Of a stretch of DNA of 64,000 bases, positions 25,435-34,035 are shown in pieces; positions within the stretch are counted from its first letter, which is position 1; every line of letters begins with the position of its first letter. The notes below the pieces were generated by a model. That model was not told the DNA's origin, ran no database searches, and saw only the letters and a list, made by a program, of their open reading frames with translations. The DNA is from Sphingomonadales bacterium 32-65-25 (GTDB lineage: Bacteria; Pseudomonadota; Alphaproteobacteria; Sphingomonadales; Sphingomonadaceae): the NCBI GenBank assembly GCA_002280855.1, contig NCEU01000003.1, positions 62,001 through 126,000 of the forward strand, in the 5' to 3' direction. A program made the translations under genes and the position numbers.

Positions 25435-26081
25435 CGCGCCTGCAGCCCCTTCTGCTTGAGCCGCCAGACCAGTTGATCAAAGCGATCCTGGCCAAAGAAC
25501 GGCTCACCCTCCAGCGCCATCAGCGGCACGCCATAATGGCCGGCGGCGCGCTGCGCCTCTTGGTTGGCATCGATGACAGCACGATAATGATCGGGGTTGG
25601 CAGCCAGGGCGGCATCGAGCGTGGCCAGATCAAGCCCGGCCCGCGCGGCGGCCTCGGTCAGGTGATCGCCCTCGTGCCAATCGTCCACCGTGCCCGACCA
25701 GATGGTGTGGGACACCGCGCGGATGAACTCCAGCCCGCGCCCGGCTTCCGTCGCAGCAATGCCAAGTTGCGACAGGCGGTGGATGTGCGGCTGTTCCGGC
25801 GGATAGAGCCGGGTCGCCGGGTCCATATAGACCGGGTCGGGTTTGGGCCAGCGATAGGGCATGCCCAGAAATTCAGCCTCGCGATACGTGTCCTTCATCA
25901 GATAGAACACCCACAGCGGATCGACCTTCTGGAAGAAATCCGCCTGCCGCACCGCAATCGGATAGACGATGCGCACGGTGCAGGTGACGTCATGGCTGGC
26001 CACCAGATCGACCACGCGCGGCAGCAGCAGATAGGAGTAGGGCGAACGGAACGACCAGAAGAGATCAAAATTCAGGCTCAT
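25431..26081 (-). CDS. GST-kappa/2-hydroxychromene-2-carboxylate isomerase-like protein
   Basis: A 216-residue DsbA-fold protein with a single Ser in place of the CxxC motif (FWSFRSPYSYLL, Ser13), which is typical of the 2-hydroxychromene-2-carboxylate isomerase branch. RIVYPIAVRQADFF and YGVPLMALEGEPFFGQDRFDQL fit the family, the latter holding the cis-Pro loop. Classical members isomerise a naphthalene-degradation intermediate using glutathione. Relatives act on other conjugates. The ATG overlaps the DUF1330 stop (ATGA), and both follow a haloalkane dehalogenase and an MFS transporter, so a catabolic role is likely. The substrate is not evident. Confidence 0.85.
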   Translation of the reverse strand: MSLNFDLFWSFRSPYSYLLLPRVVDLVASHDVTCTVRIVYPIAVRQADFFQKVDPLWVFYLMKDTYREAEFLGMPYRWPKPDPVYMDPATRLYPPEQPHIHRLSQLGIAATEAGRGLEFIRAVSHTIWSGTVDDWHEGDHLTEAAARAGLDLATLDAALAANPDHYRAVIDANQEAQRAAGHYGVPLMALEGEPFFGQDRFDQLVWRLKQKGLQAR

Positions 26082-26488
26082 TGTGGCGCTTTCGTGCGGA
26101 TGTTGAGCTGGCCGGCCAGCCCGGCATAACGGTGGATCTCGATGGCCTGATACTCGGGCAGCGCCACCATCTGCAGCATCGCCTGCGGGCTGGGGTAATA
26201 GGCCAGCGCGACGGCATCCCACAGCTCCTCGACATCACCCAGCAGGATGCCCGAGACCGGCCCGGAATAGACCACCCGGCCGCCGACCTTTTCAAGGCAG
26301 GCCACCACGCCGGCGCCATAGCGGTTATAGGCATCACGGCCCGACAGTTCGGGATCCCTGCCATCGGGATAGGTCGCCTTGTCCTTGAACTTCAGCAAAT
26401 TGACCATGACCATCGGGCCATGATCGGCATCGCTGAAAAACGCCTGCACCAGTTCCGGCCGCGGCGCGGCTTCGTTCTTCACCTGCAT
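26078..26488 (-). CDS. DUF1330 domain protein
   Basis: A 136-residue protein of the dimeric alpha-beta barrel type. Family marks are MVMVNLLKFKDKATYPDG, SGRDAYNRYGAGVVACLEKVGGRVVYSG and ALAYYPSPQAMLQMVALPEYQAI. Such proteins are often encoded in degradation clusters, and their enzymatic role is mostly unknown. It starts five bases after the dehalogenase stop and overlaps the next gene by four bases, so all three are translated from one transcript. Confidence 0.85.
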   Translation of the reverse strand: MQVKNEAAPRPELVQAFFSDADHGPMVMVNLLKFKDKATYPDGRDPELSGRDAYNRYGAGVVACLEKVGGRVVYSGPVSGILLGDVEELWDAVALAYYPSPQAMLQMVALPEYQAIEIHRYAGLAGQLNIRTKAPQ

Positions 26489-26493
26489 GTGTC

Positions 26494-27399
26494 TTACCCC
26501 CGGTTGATGTGATCAAGGATGATGCGCACCAGTTCTTCCGGCGCATCTTCCTGCAGAAAGTGCCCGCCGCCCTGGACGATCGTGTGCGGCTGGCCCTTGG
26601 CGCCGGGCACGCGTTCGATGAAGATTTTCTCGCCGCCGTGGGTAACGGCGTCCTTGTCGGAAAAACAGGTGACGACCGGCTTCTCGAAACGGCCCAACAC
26701 CTCCCACGCCGCCTTGTTCTCAGGCACGCTGGCATGTTCTGGCGTGATCGGCACCAGGGTTGGGAACTGGCGGGCGCCTTCCTTGAACGTCTCGTCCGGG
26801 AAGGGCGCATCATAGGCGGCCACTTCGGCGGGCGTCAGATCGCGGGTGCAGCCGCCGTTGACGATGAAGCCGACCGGGAAGGTTTCCACCCGCTGGCTGA
26901 ACGCCAGCCAGGCGCTGAAGCCTTCCGACCAGCCGGTGCCGATCGGCAGCCCGGTGTTGCCGATCACCAGCCGGGCAAACCGTTCCGGAAAGGCTGCGAC
27001 AAGGCGCAGGCCGATCAGCCCGCCCCAATCCTGGCAGAACAGGGTGATGTCGGTGAGGTCGAGCGCGGTCAGCCAGTCGCTCATCCATTCGACATGGCGT
27101 TCGAAGCTATAGTCGTTGCGCTCCGCCGGCTTGTCGGACTTGCCGAAGCCGATCAGATCGGGCGCCACCACGCGGTGGCCAGCGGCGACCAGCGGCGGCA
27201 CGAAGTTGCGGTAGAGATAGCTCCAGCTCGGTTCGCCATGCATCAGCAGGATCGGTGCCGCCTCGCGGTTGCCTTCATCGACATAATGGAGGCGCAAGGG
27301 CGTTCCGGTCGCCCGGTCCTTGATCTCCAGATAATGCGGGGCAAAGGGATAATCGGTGAGGCCGGCAAAGGCCTCATCCGGCGTGCGCAACACTCGCAT
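26494..27399 (-). CDS. haloalkane dehalogenase, DhlA-type subfamily I
   Basis: A 301-residue alpha/beta hydrolase. The N-terminus ([20 protein letters not shown]) and [11 protein letters not shown] match DhlA of Xanthobacter closely from memory. The nucleophile elbow is CQDWGG with Asp124, and Trp125 is the halide-stabilising residue. SDKDAV carries the likely acid, and GGGHFLQED the catalytic His. Hydrolysis of a carbon-halogen bond to an alcohol is therefore plausible, although some HLD-I homologues act on other substrates. The gene overlaps the upstream MFS gene by 26 bases and is followed by DUF1330 and an isomerase. Confidence 0.88.
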   Translation of the reverse strand: MRVLRTPDEAFAGLTDYPFAPHYLEIKDRATGTPLRLHYVDEGNREAAPILLMHGEPSWSYLYRNFVPPLVAAGHRVVAPDLIGFGKSDKPAERNDYSFERHVEWMSDWLTALDLTDITLFCQDWGGLIGLRLVAAFPERFARLVIGNTGLPIGTGWSEGFSAWLAFSQRVETFPVGFIVNGGCTRDLTPAEVAAYDAPFPDETFKEGARQFPTLVPITPEHASVPENKAAWEVLGRFEKPVVTCFSDKDAVTHGGEKIFIERVPGAKGQPHTIVQGGGHFLQEDAPEELVRIILDHINRG

Positions 27400-28672
27400 T
27401 CATGGCTTCCTTTTGATTGGCCTCGCGGCCCAGTGCGCGTGCACCGAGCCAGAACAACAGTGCCGGGACAAGACCCGCCCACGCCGCGAAATACAGCACG
27501 ATGCGCACCGATTGCGTACCATATTCCGGCTTCAGCATGTCAGACAATGCACCGAACAGCAGTGGGCCAAGGCCAAGCCCGATCAGATTTTGCGCAAACA
27601 CCATCCACGCCGCCGCCATCGCCCGCGTATCGGGCCGCGCCAGCACCTGCGCCGCGCCATAAGCCGGGCCGTAATAGGCCGAATTGGCGATGGTGGGCAG
27701 CACCAGCAGCGCAATCGCCAGCCGCCAATCATCGACCATGTAACCGGCAAACAACACCGGGGCCGCCAGCACCATCGCCCAGGCCGGCAAGGTGAGCATG
27801 TGGCGACGATCCTTCGAACCGAACTTGTCCGCAGCCCAGCCGCCGAGCCAGGTGCCGACGATGCCGGCAATGCCCAGGATCACGCCCACCCACAGCGCCG
27901 TCTGCCCCACCGTAAGCTTGTGGGTGCGCTGGAAATAGACCAACACCCATACGCCCTTGCCATAGCTGAGGAACGCCACCAGCGACGCGCCCGACAGCAC
28001 CAGACAATAGGCCGGCGAAGTCGCCAGCAATTTCAGGCTCGCCCACATCGACAGCCGCGGCGGCGCATCGGCCGGTGCTGCCCGACCCAGCCGCGGATCC
28101 TTCAGGAAAAACCACACGAACACCGCCAGCAGCAGCCCGGGTATGCCCACCACCCAGAAGGCTTCGCGCCAGCCCAGCGCCTCGGCCATGCCGCCACCGA
28201 TCAGCGTGCCGAGCAATCCGCCAATGGGAATGCCCAGCCCGAAAAAGGCGATACCACCAGCGCGCTTTTCCGGCGGCAGGCTGTCGGCAATCAGCGCGTG
28301 GGCGGTGGGCGTACAGCCGGCTTCGCCAACGCCAACCCCGATGCGCGCCAGCAGCAACTGCCAGAAATTCTGCGCCACACCGCACAGCGCCGTCATCACC
28401 GACCACACCGCCACGAACACGGCGATCATCCGGCTGCGGTTGCTGCGGCCATTATCGGCCACCCGCGCGATCGGCACGCCCAGCGTGGCATAGAAGAGCG
28501 CAAAGGCCAGCCCGGTCAGCAGGCCCAGCTGACTGTCAGACAGATCAAGATCACGCGAAATCGGTTCGGCCAGGATGGCGACGATCTGCCGATCGATGAA
28601 GTTGAAGATATAGACGACCAACAGCGTCCACAGCAGCAGCCGTGGATGCGGCGCGCCTTCCGGCTTCTCCAT
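27374..28672 (-). CDS. MFS transporter, spinster-like
   Basis: A 432-residue transporter with about twelve membrane helices. The opening [20 protein letters not shown] with [25 protein letters not shown] is typical of the spinster-like MFS group abundant in sphingomonad catabolic clusters. [17 protein letters not shown] is the conserved helix 5 region. Three ATGs stand in a row. The third (28672) has GGGGAG at a good spacing. It leads the operon with the haloalkane dehalogenase, so it may bring in that enzyme's substrate. The aldehyde dehydrogenase gene diverges from it. Confidence 0.88.
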   Translation of the reverse strand: MEKPEGAPHPRLLLWTLLVVYIFNFIDRQIVAILAEPISRDLDLSDSQLGLLTGLAFALFYATLGVPIARVADNGRSNRSRMIAVFVAVWSVMTALCGVAQNFWQLLLARIGVGVGEAGCTPTAHALIADSLPPEKRAGGIAFFGLGIPIGGLLGTLIGGGMAEALGWREAFWVVGIPGLLLAVFVWFFLKDPRLGRAAPADAPPRLSMWASLKLLATSPAYCLVLSGASLVAFLSYGKGVWVLVYFQRTHKLTVGQTALWVGVILGIAGIVGTWLGGWAADKFGSKDRRHMLTLPAWAMVLAAPVLFAGYMVDDWRLAIALLVLPTIANSAYYGPAYGAAQVLARPDTRAMAAAWMVFAQNLIGLGLGPLLFGALSDMLKPEYGTQSVRIVLYFAAWAGLVPALLFWLGARALGREANQKEAMNASVAHAG

Positions 28673-28763
28673 CATCATCTCCCCAAACTTTTGTGCAGCC
28701 TGCCCTCGCCGCTCTTGGCTGGCAAGCTGGTTCCATTAGAGAGGAGACAAGGAGACTCCCCGC

Positions 28764-30197
28764 ATGACCGCTTATCCTGCCCGCCCTGCCCTGTTCATCG
28801 ATGGCCACTGGCTCTCCGGCGAAGGCCGCGCCACGCACCAGGTGGTTAACCCCGCCACCGGCGCCGTGCTGGCCGAACTGCCGCTGGCCACCACCGCCGA
28901 TCTGGATGCCGCGCTCGATGCCGCCGCGCGCGGCTATCCGCTGTGGCGCGCCACATCCGTTGACGAAAAGGCCGCCGTGCTGGCCGGCGCTGCCCGCCTG
29001 ATGCGCGAACGGGTGGAGATCATCGCCACCACCGCCACGCTGGAACAGGGCAAGCCGCTGGCCGAAGCCCGGGCCGAGCTGGCGTACAGCGCCGCGCTGG
29101 TCGATTTCTACGCCGGCGAAGTGCGCCGCAACTATGGCCGCGTGCTCACCCGCCCCACCGGCCAGCGCAGCCTGGTCATCCACGAACCGGTCGGGCCATC
29201 GCTGGCGCTGTGTCCGTGGAACTTCCCCATCCTCAACCCGGCCCGCAAGCTAGCGCCCGCGCTGGCCGCCGGGTGTTCGATGATCATCAAGCCGCCCGAG
29301 GAAGCGCCGGGAACCGCCATATTGGTGCTGCAATGCTTCATCGATGCCGGCCTGCCCGCCAGCGTCGCCAGCATGGTGTTTGGCGTGCCCGACACCGTCT
29401 CGCGCCACCTCATTGCCAGCCCGATCATCCGCAAGATCAGCTTCACCGGCTCCGTGCCGGTGGGCAAGCATCTGATGAGGCTGGCGGCTGACGGCGCCAA
29501 GCGCACCACCATGGAACTGGGCGGCCACGGCCCGGTGATCGTGTGGGATGATTGCGACATCGAAAAGACCGTCACCATGGTTTCGGCCTTCAAATGGCGC
29601 AACGCCGGTCAGGTCTGCGTCTCCCCCACCCGCCTGATCGTGCACGAAGCCATTGCCGATCGCTTTGCCGCCGCCATGGCCCAGCGGGCCAAGGGCCTCA
29701 CCGTCGGCCCCGGCCTTGATGCCGCCACCCAGATGGGCCCGCTCGCCAACCCGCGCCGGCCGCTGGCGATGGAAAGCCTGATCGGCGATGCGCTGGCACA
29801 GGGCGCCACCCTGCTGGCCGGCGGCGAGCGTGTGGGCAGCACCGGCAATTTCTGGGCGCCCACCCTGCTCGCCGATGTGCCGCTGCATGCCCGCCTGATG
29901 AACGAAGAACCGTTCGGCCCGGTGGCGCTCATCCACCGGGTCAGCACGATGGAGGACGCCATCGCCGAGGCCAACCGGCTGCCCTTCGGCCTTGCCGCCT
30001 ATCTGTTCACCGAAAACGCCCGCACCGCCAATCTGATGGCCGATGCGGTCGAATCCGGCATGGTCGGCATCAACACCATGGCGATGAGCGCGGCGGATTC
30101 GCCGTTTGGCGGGGTGAAGGATTCAGGCCACGGCAGCGAAGATGGCCCGGAAGGCATGCGCGCCTTCCAGGTGATCAAGGCCATCCATCAGCATTGA
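28764..30197 (+). CDS. NAD(P)-dependent aldehyde dehydrogenase, succinate-semialdehyde type
   Basis: A 477-residue ALDH-superfamily enzyme oxidising an aldehyde to the acid. The catalytic Cys285 is in NAGQVCVSPTR, the general-base Glu251 in ELGGHGP, and Asn153 in PWNFP. The coenzyme fold shows IKPPEEAPGTA and SFTGSVPVGKHL. The extended C-terminus with SPFGGVKDSGHGSEDG is typical of succinate-semialdehyde and related dehydrogenases. A strong AAGGAG ribosome site precedes the ATG. It is divergent from the haloalkane dehalogenase operon, so it could oxidise aldehydes made from the dehalogenation alcohols. That link is inference. Confidence 0.9.
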   Translation: MTAYPARPALFIDGHWLSGEGRATHQVVNPATGAVLAELPLATTADLDAALDAAARGYPLWRATSVDEKAAVLAGAARLMRERVEIIATTATLEQGKPLAEARAELAYSAALVDFYAGEVRRNYGRVLTRPTGQRSLVIHEPVGPSLALCPWNFPILNPARKLAPALAAGCSMIIKPPEEAPGTAILVLQCFIDAGLPASVASMVFGVPDTVSRHLIASPIIRKISFTGSVPVGKHLMRLAADGAKRTTMELGGHGPVIVWDDCDIEKTVTMVSAFKWRNAGQVCVSPTRLIVHEAIADRFAAAMAQRAKGLTVGPGLDAATQMGPLANPRRPLAMESLIGDALAQGATLLAGGERVGSTGNFWAPTLLADVPLHARLMNEEPFGPVALIHRVSTMEDAIAEANRLPFGLAAYLFTENARTANLMADAVESGMVGINTMAMSAADSPFGGVKDSGHGSEDGPEGMRAFQVIKAIHQH

Positions 30198-30235
30198 CCT
30201 TGCCGCCAGCGCCCCACGCTGGCAGGGAGCCGCCC

Positions 30236-30964
30236 ATGACCGACGCCGAACTCGCCCGCCACCTCGCCCACGCCGCCGGGCAGATGCTGCTTGAACTGCG
30301 CAGCGGACCTGCCGAAGGCAAGGCCTTGGGCGCCGAGGGCGACCGCATCAGCAATGCCTTCCTTGTCGACGAGCTGCGCCGGCTGCGCCCCGACGATGCG
30401 ATCCTGTCGGAAGAGGAAGCCCCCGATCTGGCGCGGCTGCAATACCGCCGCGTCTGGCTGGTCGATCCATTGGACGGCACCCGCGAATATGGCGAGCGCC
30501 GCGATGATTGGGCGGTGCACGTGGCGCTCAGCATCGATGGCCGCATCGCCGATGGCGCGGTGGCACAACCCGCGCTGAACCAGACCATCTGCACCCAGCA
30601 TCCGCCGGCGCTGCATCCCGAAGCCGCCCGCCTGCGCATCGTCGTTTCGCGCAGCCGCCCCGCCGCCTGTGCCGATGCGCTGGCCGCCAGCATCGGCTGC
30701 GAACTGGTGCCGATGGGCAGTGCCGGCGCGAAAACCCTGGCGGTGCTGCGCGGCGAGGCCGACGTCTATCTGCACCAGGGCGACATGCACGAATGGGACA
30801 GCGGCGCACCCGCTGCGGTGGCCCAGGCCGCCGGCCTGTGGGTGAGCCGCGTTGATGGCAGCCCGCTGGTGTTCAACCAGCCGCGTCCGCTCACGCCCGA
30901 CATCTTGATCTGCCACCCCGGCCGCGCTCCGGCTCTGCTGGCGGCCATCGCGCCGCTGCTGTGA
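30236..30964 (+). CDS. CysQ-like 3'(2'),5'-bisphosphate nucleotidase / inositol phosphatase family
   Basis: A 242-residue Mg-dependent phosphatase of the inositol monophosphatase superfamily. Metal motifs are LSEEEAP (residues 57-63), VDPLDGTREY (Asp77 and Asp80) and HEWDSGAP near 180. CysQ removes phosphate from PAP formed in sulfate assimilation. The family also includes inositol and fructose phosphatases, so the substrate is not certain. The open frame begins earlier at 30194, but the ATG at 30236 with AGGGAG ahead is the natural start. It lies 38 bases after the aldehyde dehydrogenase. Confidence 0.8.
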   Translation: MTDAELARHLAHAAGQMLLELRSGPAEGKALGAEGDRISNAFLVDELRRLRPDDAILSEEEAPDLARLQYRRVWLVDPLDGTREYGERRDDWAVHVALSIDGRIADGAVAQPALNQTICTQHPPALHPEAARLRIVVSRSRPAACADALAASIGCELVPMGSAGAKTLAVLRGEADVYLHQGDMHEWDSGAPAAVAQAAGLWVSRVDGSPLVFNQPRPLTPDILICHPGRAPALLAAIAPLL

Positions 30965-31080
30965 TGAACCGGGCATGAGGGAAATAGGGCACCAATCCGG
31001 CAGAAGCCGCCGCCGCACGGTCGTCAAATTGCCATATTGGGCCTCTAGGGCCGGCGAGAGTTAGGATTTTGGCCCCGGAA

Positions 31081-32022
31081 ATGCTTCAACGCGATGCTGC
31101 CACTGCCCCGTCAGGCCCAGAAAGCCTGACTGCAAGCCTGCCGCCCAGCCTGCCCGCCCTGCCGCGCAGCGAACGCGGCTGGACGTGGTGGGTTGGCACC
31201 ATCATCACGCTCGCCGTGCTGGTGGCCGCAATGCTGCAACTGGCGCAGCTCGATCTGGCGCGCGTGGCGGCCATCGTGCCAAGCTCGCCGGCCTTCTGGC
31301 TGGTGTTTGCGCTGTCCTATTTTGCCGGGCCGCTCGGCGATTATGCCATTTTCCGCCGGCTGTGGCAGATCCCGGTCGCCGGTTTTTTTGCGCTGCTCAG
31401 AAAGCTGATCGGCAACGAACTGATCACTGGCTACGTTGGCGATCTCTATTTCTACACTTGGGCGCGGCAGCGCACCGGCATGACCTCGGCACCATTCGGC
31501 GCCGTGAAGGATGTCGCCATCCTGTCGGCCATGGCGGCCAATGCCGTCACGCTGGTGCTGATGGTACTGGCCTATCCGCTGCTTGATACGCTGCATCTCG
31601 GCATTGATTCCACGGCCTTCTTCGCTTCGGTGGCGCTGATGCTGGTGATTTCCAGCGGCGTCTTGTTCTTCCGCAAGAAGCTGTTCAGCCTGCCGGCGCG
31701 CGATCTCTGGGTTGTCACCTTCGTGCAGACCGCGCGCGTGATTGCCACCTTGGTGCTCACCGGGCTGTGCTGGCACCTGGCGCTGCCGGCGGAATCGGTG
31801 GAATTGTGGGTGCTGCTTTCGGCCATGCGCATGCTGCTGTCGCGGCTGCCGTTCCTGCCCAACAAGGATGTGGTGTTTGCCGCGCTGGCGGTGTTCATGA
31901 TCGGCCAGGATGCCGAAGTGGGCGCGCTGATGGCGATGATGGCCAGCCTGCTGCTCGCAACGCATTTGGGCCTTGGCCTGTTGCTGGTGAGCGGCGAAGC
32001 GGCTGGATGGCGCAAGAAATGA
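31081..32022 (+). CDS. polytopic membrane protein, flippase/LPG-synthase-like
   Basis: A 313-residue protein with about eight hydrophobic segments after a Pro-rich cytosolic start. The layout, and stretches such as FALSYFAGPLGDYAIFRRLW and LLRKLIGNELITGYVGDLYFYTWARQR, recall the membrane half of lysylphosphatidylglycerol synthase-like proteins. I would not assign that activity. A TTG at 31069, five bases after TTAGGA, is an alternative start. The stop overlaps the next ATG, and a glycosyltransferase follows, so a role in envelope lipid or glycan biology is a fair guess. Confidence 0.6.
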   Translation: MLQRDAATAPSGPESLTASLPPSLPALPRSERGWTWWVGTIITLAVLVAAMLQLAQLDLARVAAIVPSSPAFWLVFALSYFAGPLGDYAIFRRLWQIPVAGFFALLRKLIGNELITGYVGDLYFYTWARQRTGMTSAPFGAVKDVAILSAMAANAVTLVLMVLAYPLLDTLHLGIDSTAFFASVALMLVISSGVLFFRKKLFSLPARDLWVVTFVQTARVIATLVLTGLCWHLALPAESVELWVLLSAMRMLLSRLPFLPNKDVVFAALAVFMIGQDAEVGALMAMMASLLLATHLGLGLLLVSGEAAGWRKK

Positions 32023-32555
32023 AGATGGTCTGGCTGGCAGCACTGATGGTGCTGATCCCTGCGGCGGCGTGCGCGCAGGTGGAATCCAATCCCGATCTGG
32101 GAAAAGCTGAAGGGCAGTGCCGGCCCAACGAAGCCGGCTCGGCGGTGATCGTGACGGTTGTGGGCCTGAAGGACAGGCGCGGCACCCTGCGCGCCGAGCT
32201 GTATCCCGATAATGATCAGGATTTCCTGCAGGACGACAATATCCTGATCAACCAGGGCAAGACCTTCCGCCGGGTGGAAATGCCATTGCCGCAGGCCGGC
32301 GCCGTGCAATTGTGCGTGCGCACCCCCGGCCCCGGCGCCTACACGCTGTCGCTGCTGCATGACCGCGATTCCAATCGGAAATTCGGCCTGTCCACTGATG
32401 GCGTGGGCTTTCCCAACAACCCGCGGCTGGGCCTTTCCAAGCCCAAGGCCGCCGCCACCCGTTTCCAGGCCGGGCCGGGCCTGACGGCGATTTCCATCCG
32501 CCTCAACTACCGCCGTGGCCTGTTCAGCTTCGGCCCGTTACGGGACGGCGATTGA
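32019..32555 (+). CDS. DUF2141 family secreted protein
   Basis: A 178-residue exported protein. The signal peptide runs MKMVWLAALMVLIPAAACAQ, and the ATG at 32019 overlaps the upstream stop as ATGA. The mature part has the DUF2141 beta-sandwich signature: VIVTVVGLKDRRGTLRAELYP, QLCVRTPGPGAYTLSLLHDRDSNRKF, then GVGFPNNPRLGLSKP. The function is unknown. In this operon it lies between a polytopic membrane protein and a glycosyltransferase, an arrangement suggesting cell-envelope work. Confidence 0.85.
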   Translation: MKMVWLAALMVLIPAAACAQVESNPDLGKAEGQCRPNEAGSAVIVTVVGLKDRRGTLRAELYPDNDQDFLQDDNILINQGKTFRRVEMPLPQAGAVQLCVRTPGPGAYTLSLLHDRDSNRKFGLSTDGVGFPNNPRLGLSKPKAAATRFQAGPGLTAISIRLNYRRGLFSFGPLRDGD

Positions 32556-32647
32556 TCAAAAGCGATTGATCGGGGCTTGACCGCAGGCGCGGCCCGGCAG
32601 ATTGACCGGATTGCGCCAAGCACAGGTGCAGGAGTATCGCTTCACCC

Positions 32648-33814
32648 ATGCATCTCGTCGACATCTCGGCGCTTTATTCCCCGCAGGGTGGCGGCATCCG
32701 CACCTATACCCACCGCAAGCTGGAAGTGGCGGAAAAGCACGGTGTGCGGCTGACCGTGGTGGTGCCGGGCGCCGACGACAGCGTGCGCGAAGTGGGCAAG
32801 GCGCGGCTGGTCAACATCAAGAGCCCGCGCTTCCCGCTGGATCGCAACTATTTCTATTTCGCCAGTGATCGGATCATCCACGATGCGCTGGATGAATTGC
32901 AGCCGGATTTCATCGAGTGTTCCTCGCCATGGGGCAGTGCGGCGGCCGTGGCCGATTGGCCGGGGGCCGCGCCGCGCAGCCTGTTCATGCACGCCGAGCC
33001 GCTGTCGGCCTGGGTCTATCGCTATCTCGATGGCTTCCTGCCGCGCCAGACGATCGATCGCAGCTTCGATTGGTTCTGGCGTTATCTGCGCCGGCTCGAC
33101 GCCCGCTATGATCAGGTCATCTCGGCGGCGCCGAGCCTTTCCAAGCGCCTGCGCGATGGTGGGCTCACACATGTGGTCGACAATGCGCTGGGGGTGGACC
33201 CAGGCGTTTTCTCCCCGGCCAATCGTGATGCAGAACTGCGCGCCCGCCTGCTCGCCCAATGCAGCCTGCCACCCGATGCCACGTTGCTGATCGGCGTGGG
33301 CCGGCACAGCCATGAAAAACAATGGCCGATGGTGATCGCCGGCGTGACCGCCGCCAGTTACGGCCGGCCGCTGGGCCTGATCATCCTGGGCGATGGCCAT
33401 GCCCGCGCCGCCGTGGCGCGCGCGGTCGGCGAGAACCCGCATATCCAGCTGATCGCCCCGGTTCGCGACCGCCCGGAATTCGCCCGCATCCTCGCCAGTG
33501 CCGACATGATGGTGCACGGCGCGCCGGCCGAAACCTTTGGCATCGCCTGCGCCGAAGCCCGCGCCAGCGGCCTGCCGCTGATCGTGCCGGATGCAGGCGC
33601 TGCCTATGATCAGCTCGAACCGGGCATCGGCATGGCGTTCAAGTCATTGGATGCCGCCAGCCTGGCCAGCACCATTGCCGATGCCATCCCTGGGCTGCCG
33701 GCGATGCGCGCCAATGCCGTGGCGGCGGCACCCTTCGCCCGCACCATTGATGCGCATTTCGAAGCGCTGTTCCGCGGCTTTGCCGAAGTGCTGGAGAACC
33801 GCCGGGCCGCCTAG
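32648..33814 (+). CDS. GT4-type glycosyltransferase
   Basis: A 388-residue GT-B fold glycosyltransferase. MHLVDISALYSPQGGGIRTY is the N-terminal acceptor-side motif. The donor side has LLIGVGRHSHEKQW, IILGDGHARAAV, and PAETFGIACAEARASGLPLIVPDAG with the E-x7-E element typical of family 4. No signal peptide or membrane helix is present. It follows the membrane protein and DUF2141 gene after 92 bases. Donor and acceptor sugars cannot be read from sequence. Its TAG stop shares the palindrome CTAG with the stop of the convergent small gene. Confidence 0.88.
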   Translation: MHLVDISALYSPQGGGIRTYTHRKLEVAEKHGVRLTVVVPGADDSVREVGKARLVNIKSPRFPLDRNYFYFASDRIIHDALDELQPDFIECSSPWGSAAAVADWPGAAPRSLFMHAEPLSAWVYRYLDGFLPRQTIDRSFDWFWRYLRRLDARYDQVISAAPSLSKRLRDGGLTHVVDNALGVDPGVFSPANRDAELRARLLAQCSLPPDATLLIGVGRHSHEKQWPMVIAGVTAASYGRPLGLIILGDGHARAAVARAVGENPHIQLIAPVRDRPEFARILASADMMVHGAPAETFGIACAEARASGLPLIVPDAGAAYDQLEPGIGMAFKSLDAASLASTIADAIPGLPAMRANAVAAAPFARTIDAHFEALFRGFAEVLENRRAA

Positions 33815-33978
33815 CGCGTAATGGCGTAGTAGATCACGTAGAACCACGACAGCAGCCCGTGGATGATCACCCACAGCAGCGACTTGTGCAGGCTCCAGCT
33901 GATCGTGACGGCAATCGCCGAACCCAGGCCGATGCCGGTGCGAACCACTTCCCCGCTGCGCAGACGCTGTTCGGCCAT
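33811..33978 (-). CDS. small membrane protein
   Basis: A 55-residue protein with one long hydrophobic stretch (about residues 18-50, possibly two short helices around LHKSLLWVIIHGLLSW). The N-terminus is MAEQRLRSGEVVRTGIGLG. I start it at the ATG at 33978, which has GGAGACAGGA just upstream, rather than at 34005. The strong ribosome site and compact context argue that it is real. I recognise no family. It follows the aminotransferase gene on the same strand, 57 bases downstream of it. Confidence 0.6.
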   Translation of the reverse strand: MAEQRLRSGEVVRTGIGLGSAIAVTISWSLHKSLLWVIIHGLLSWFYVIYYAITR

Positions 33979-34035
33979 GTCCTGTCTCCCCTGTTGCGCG
34001 GCCACACTGCATTAGTTAGGCAATACACGCAAGAC

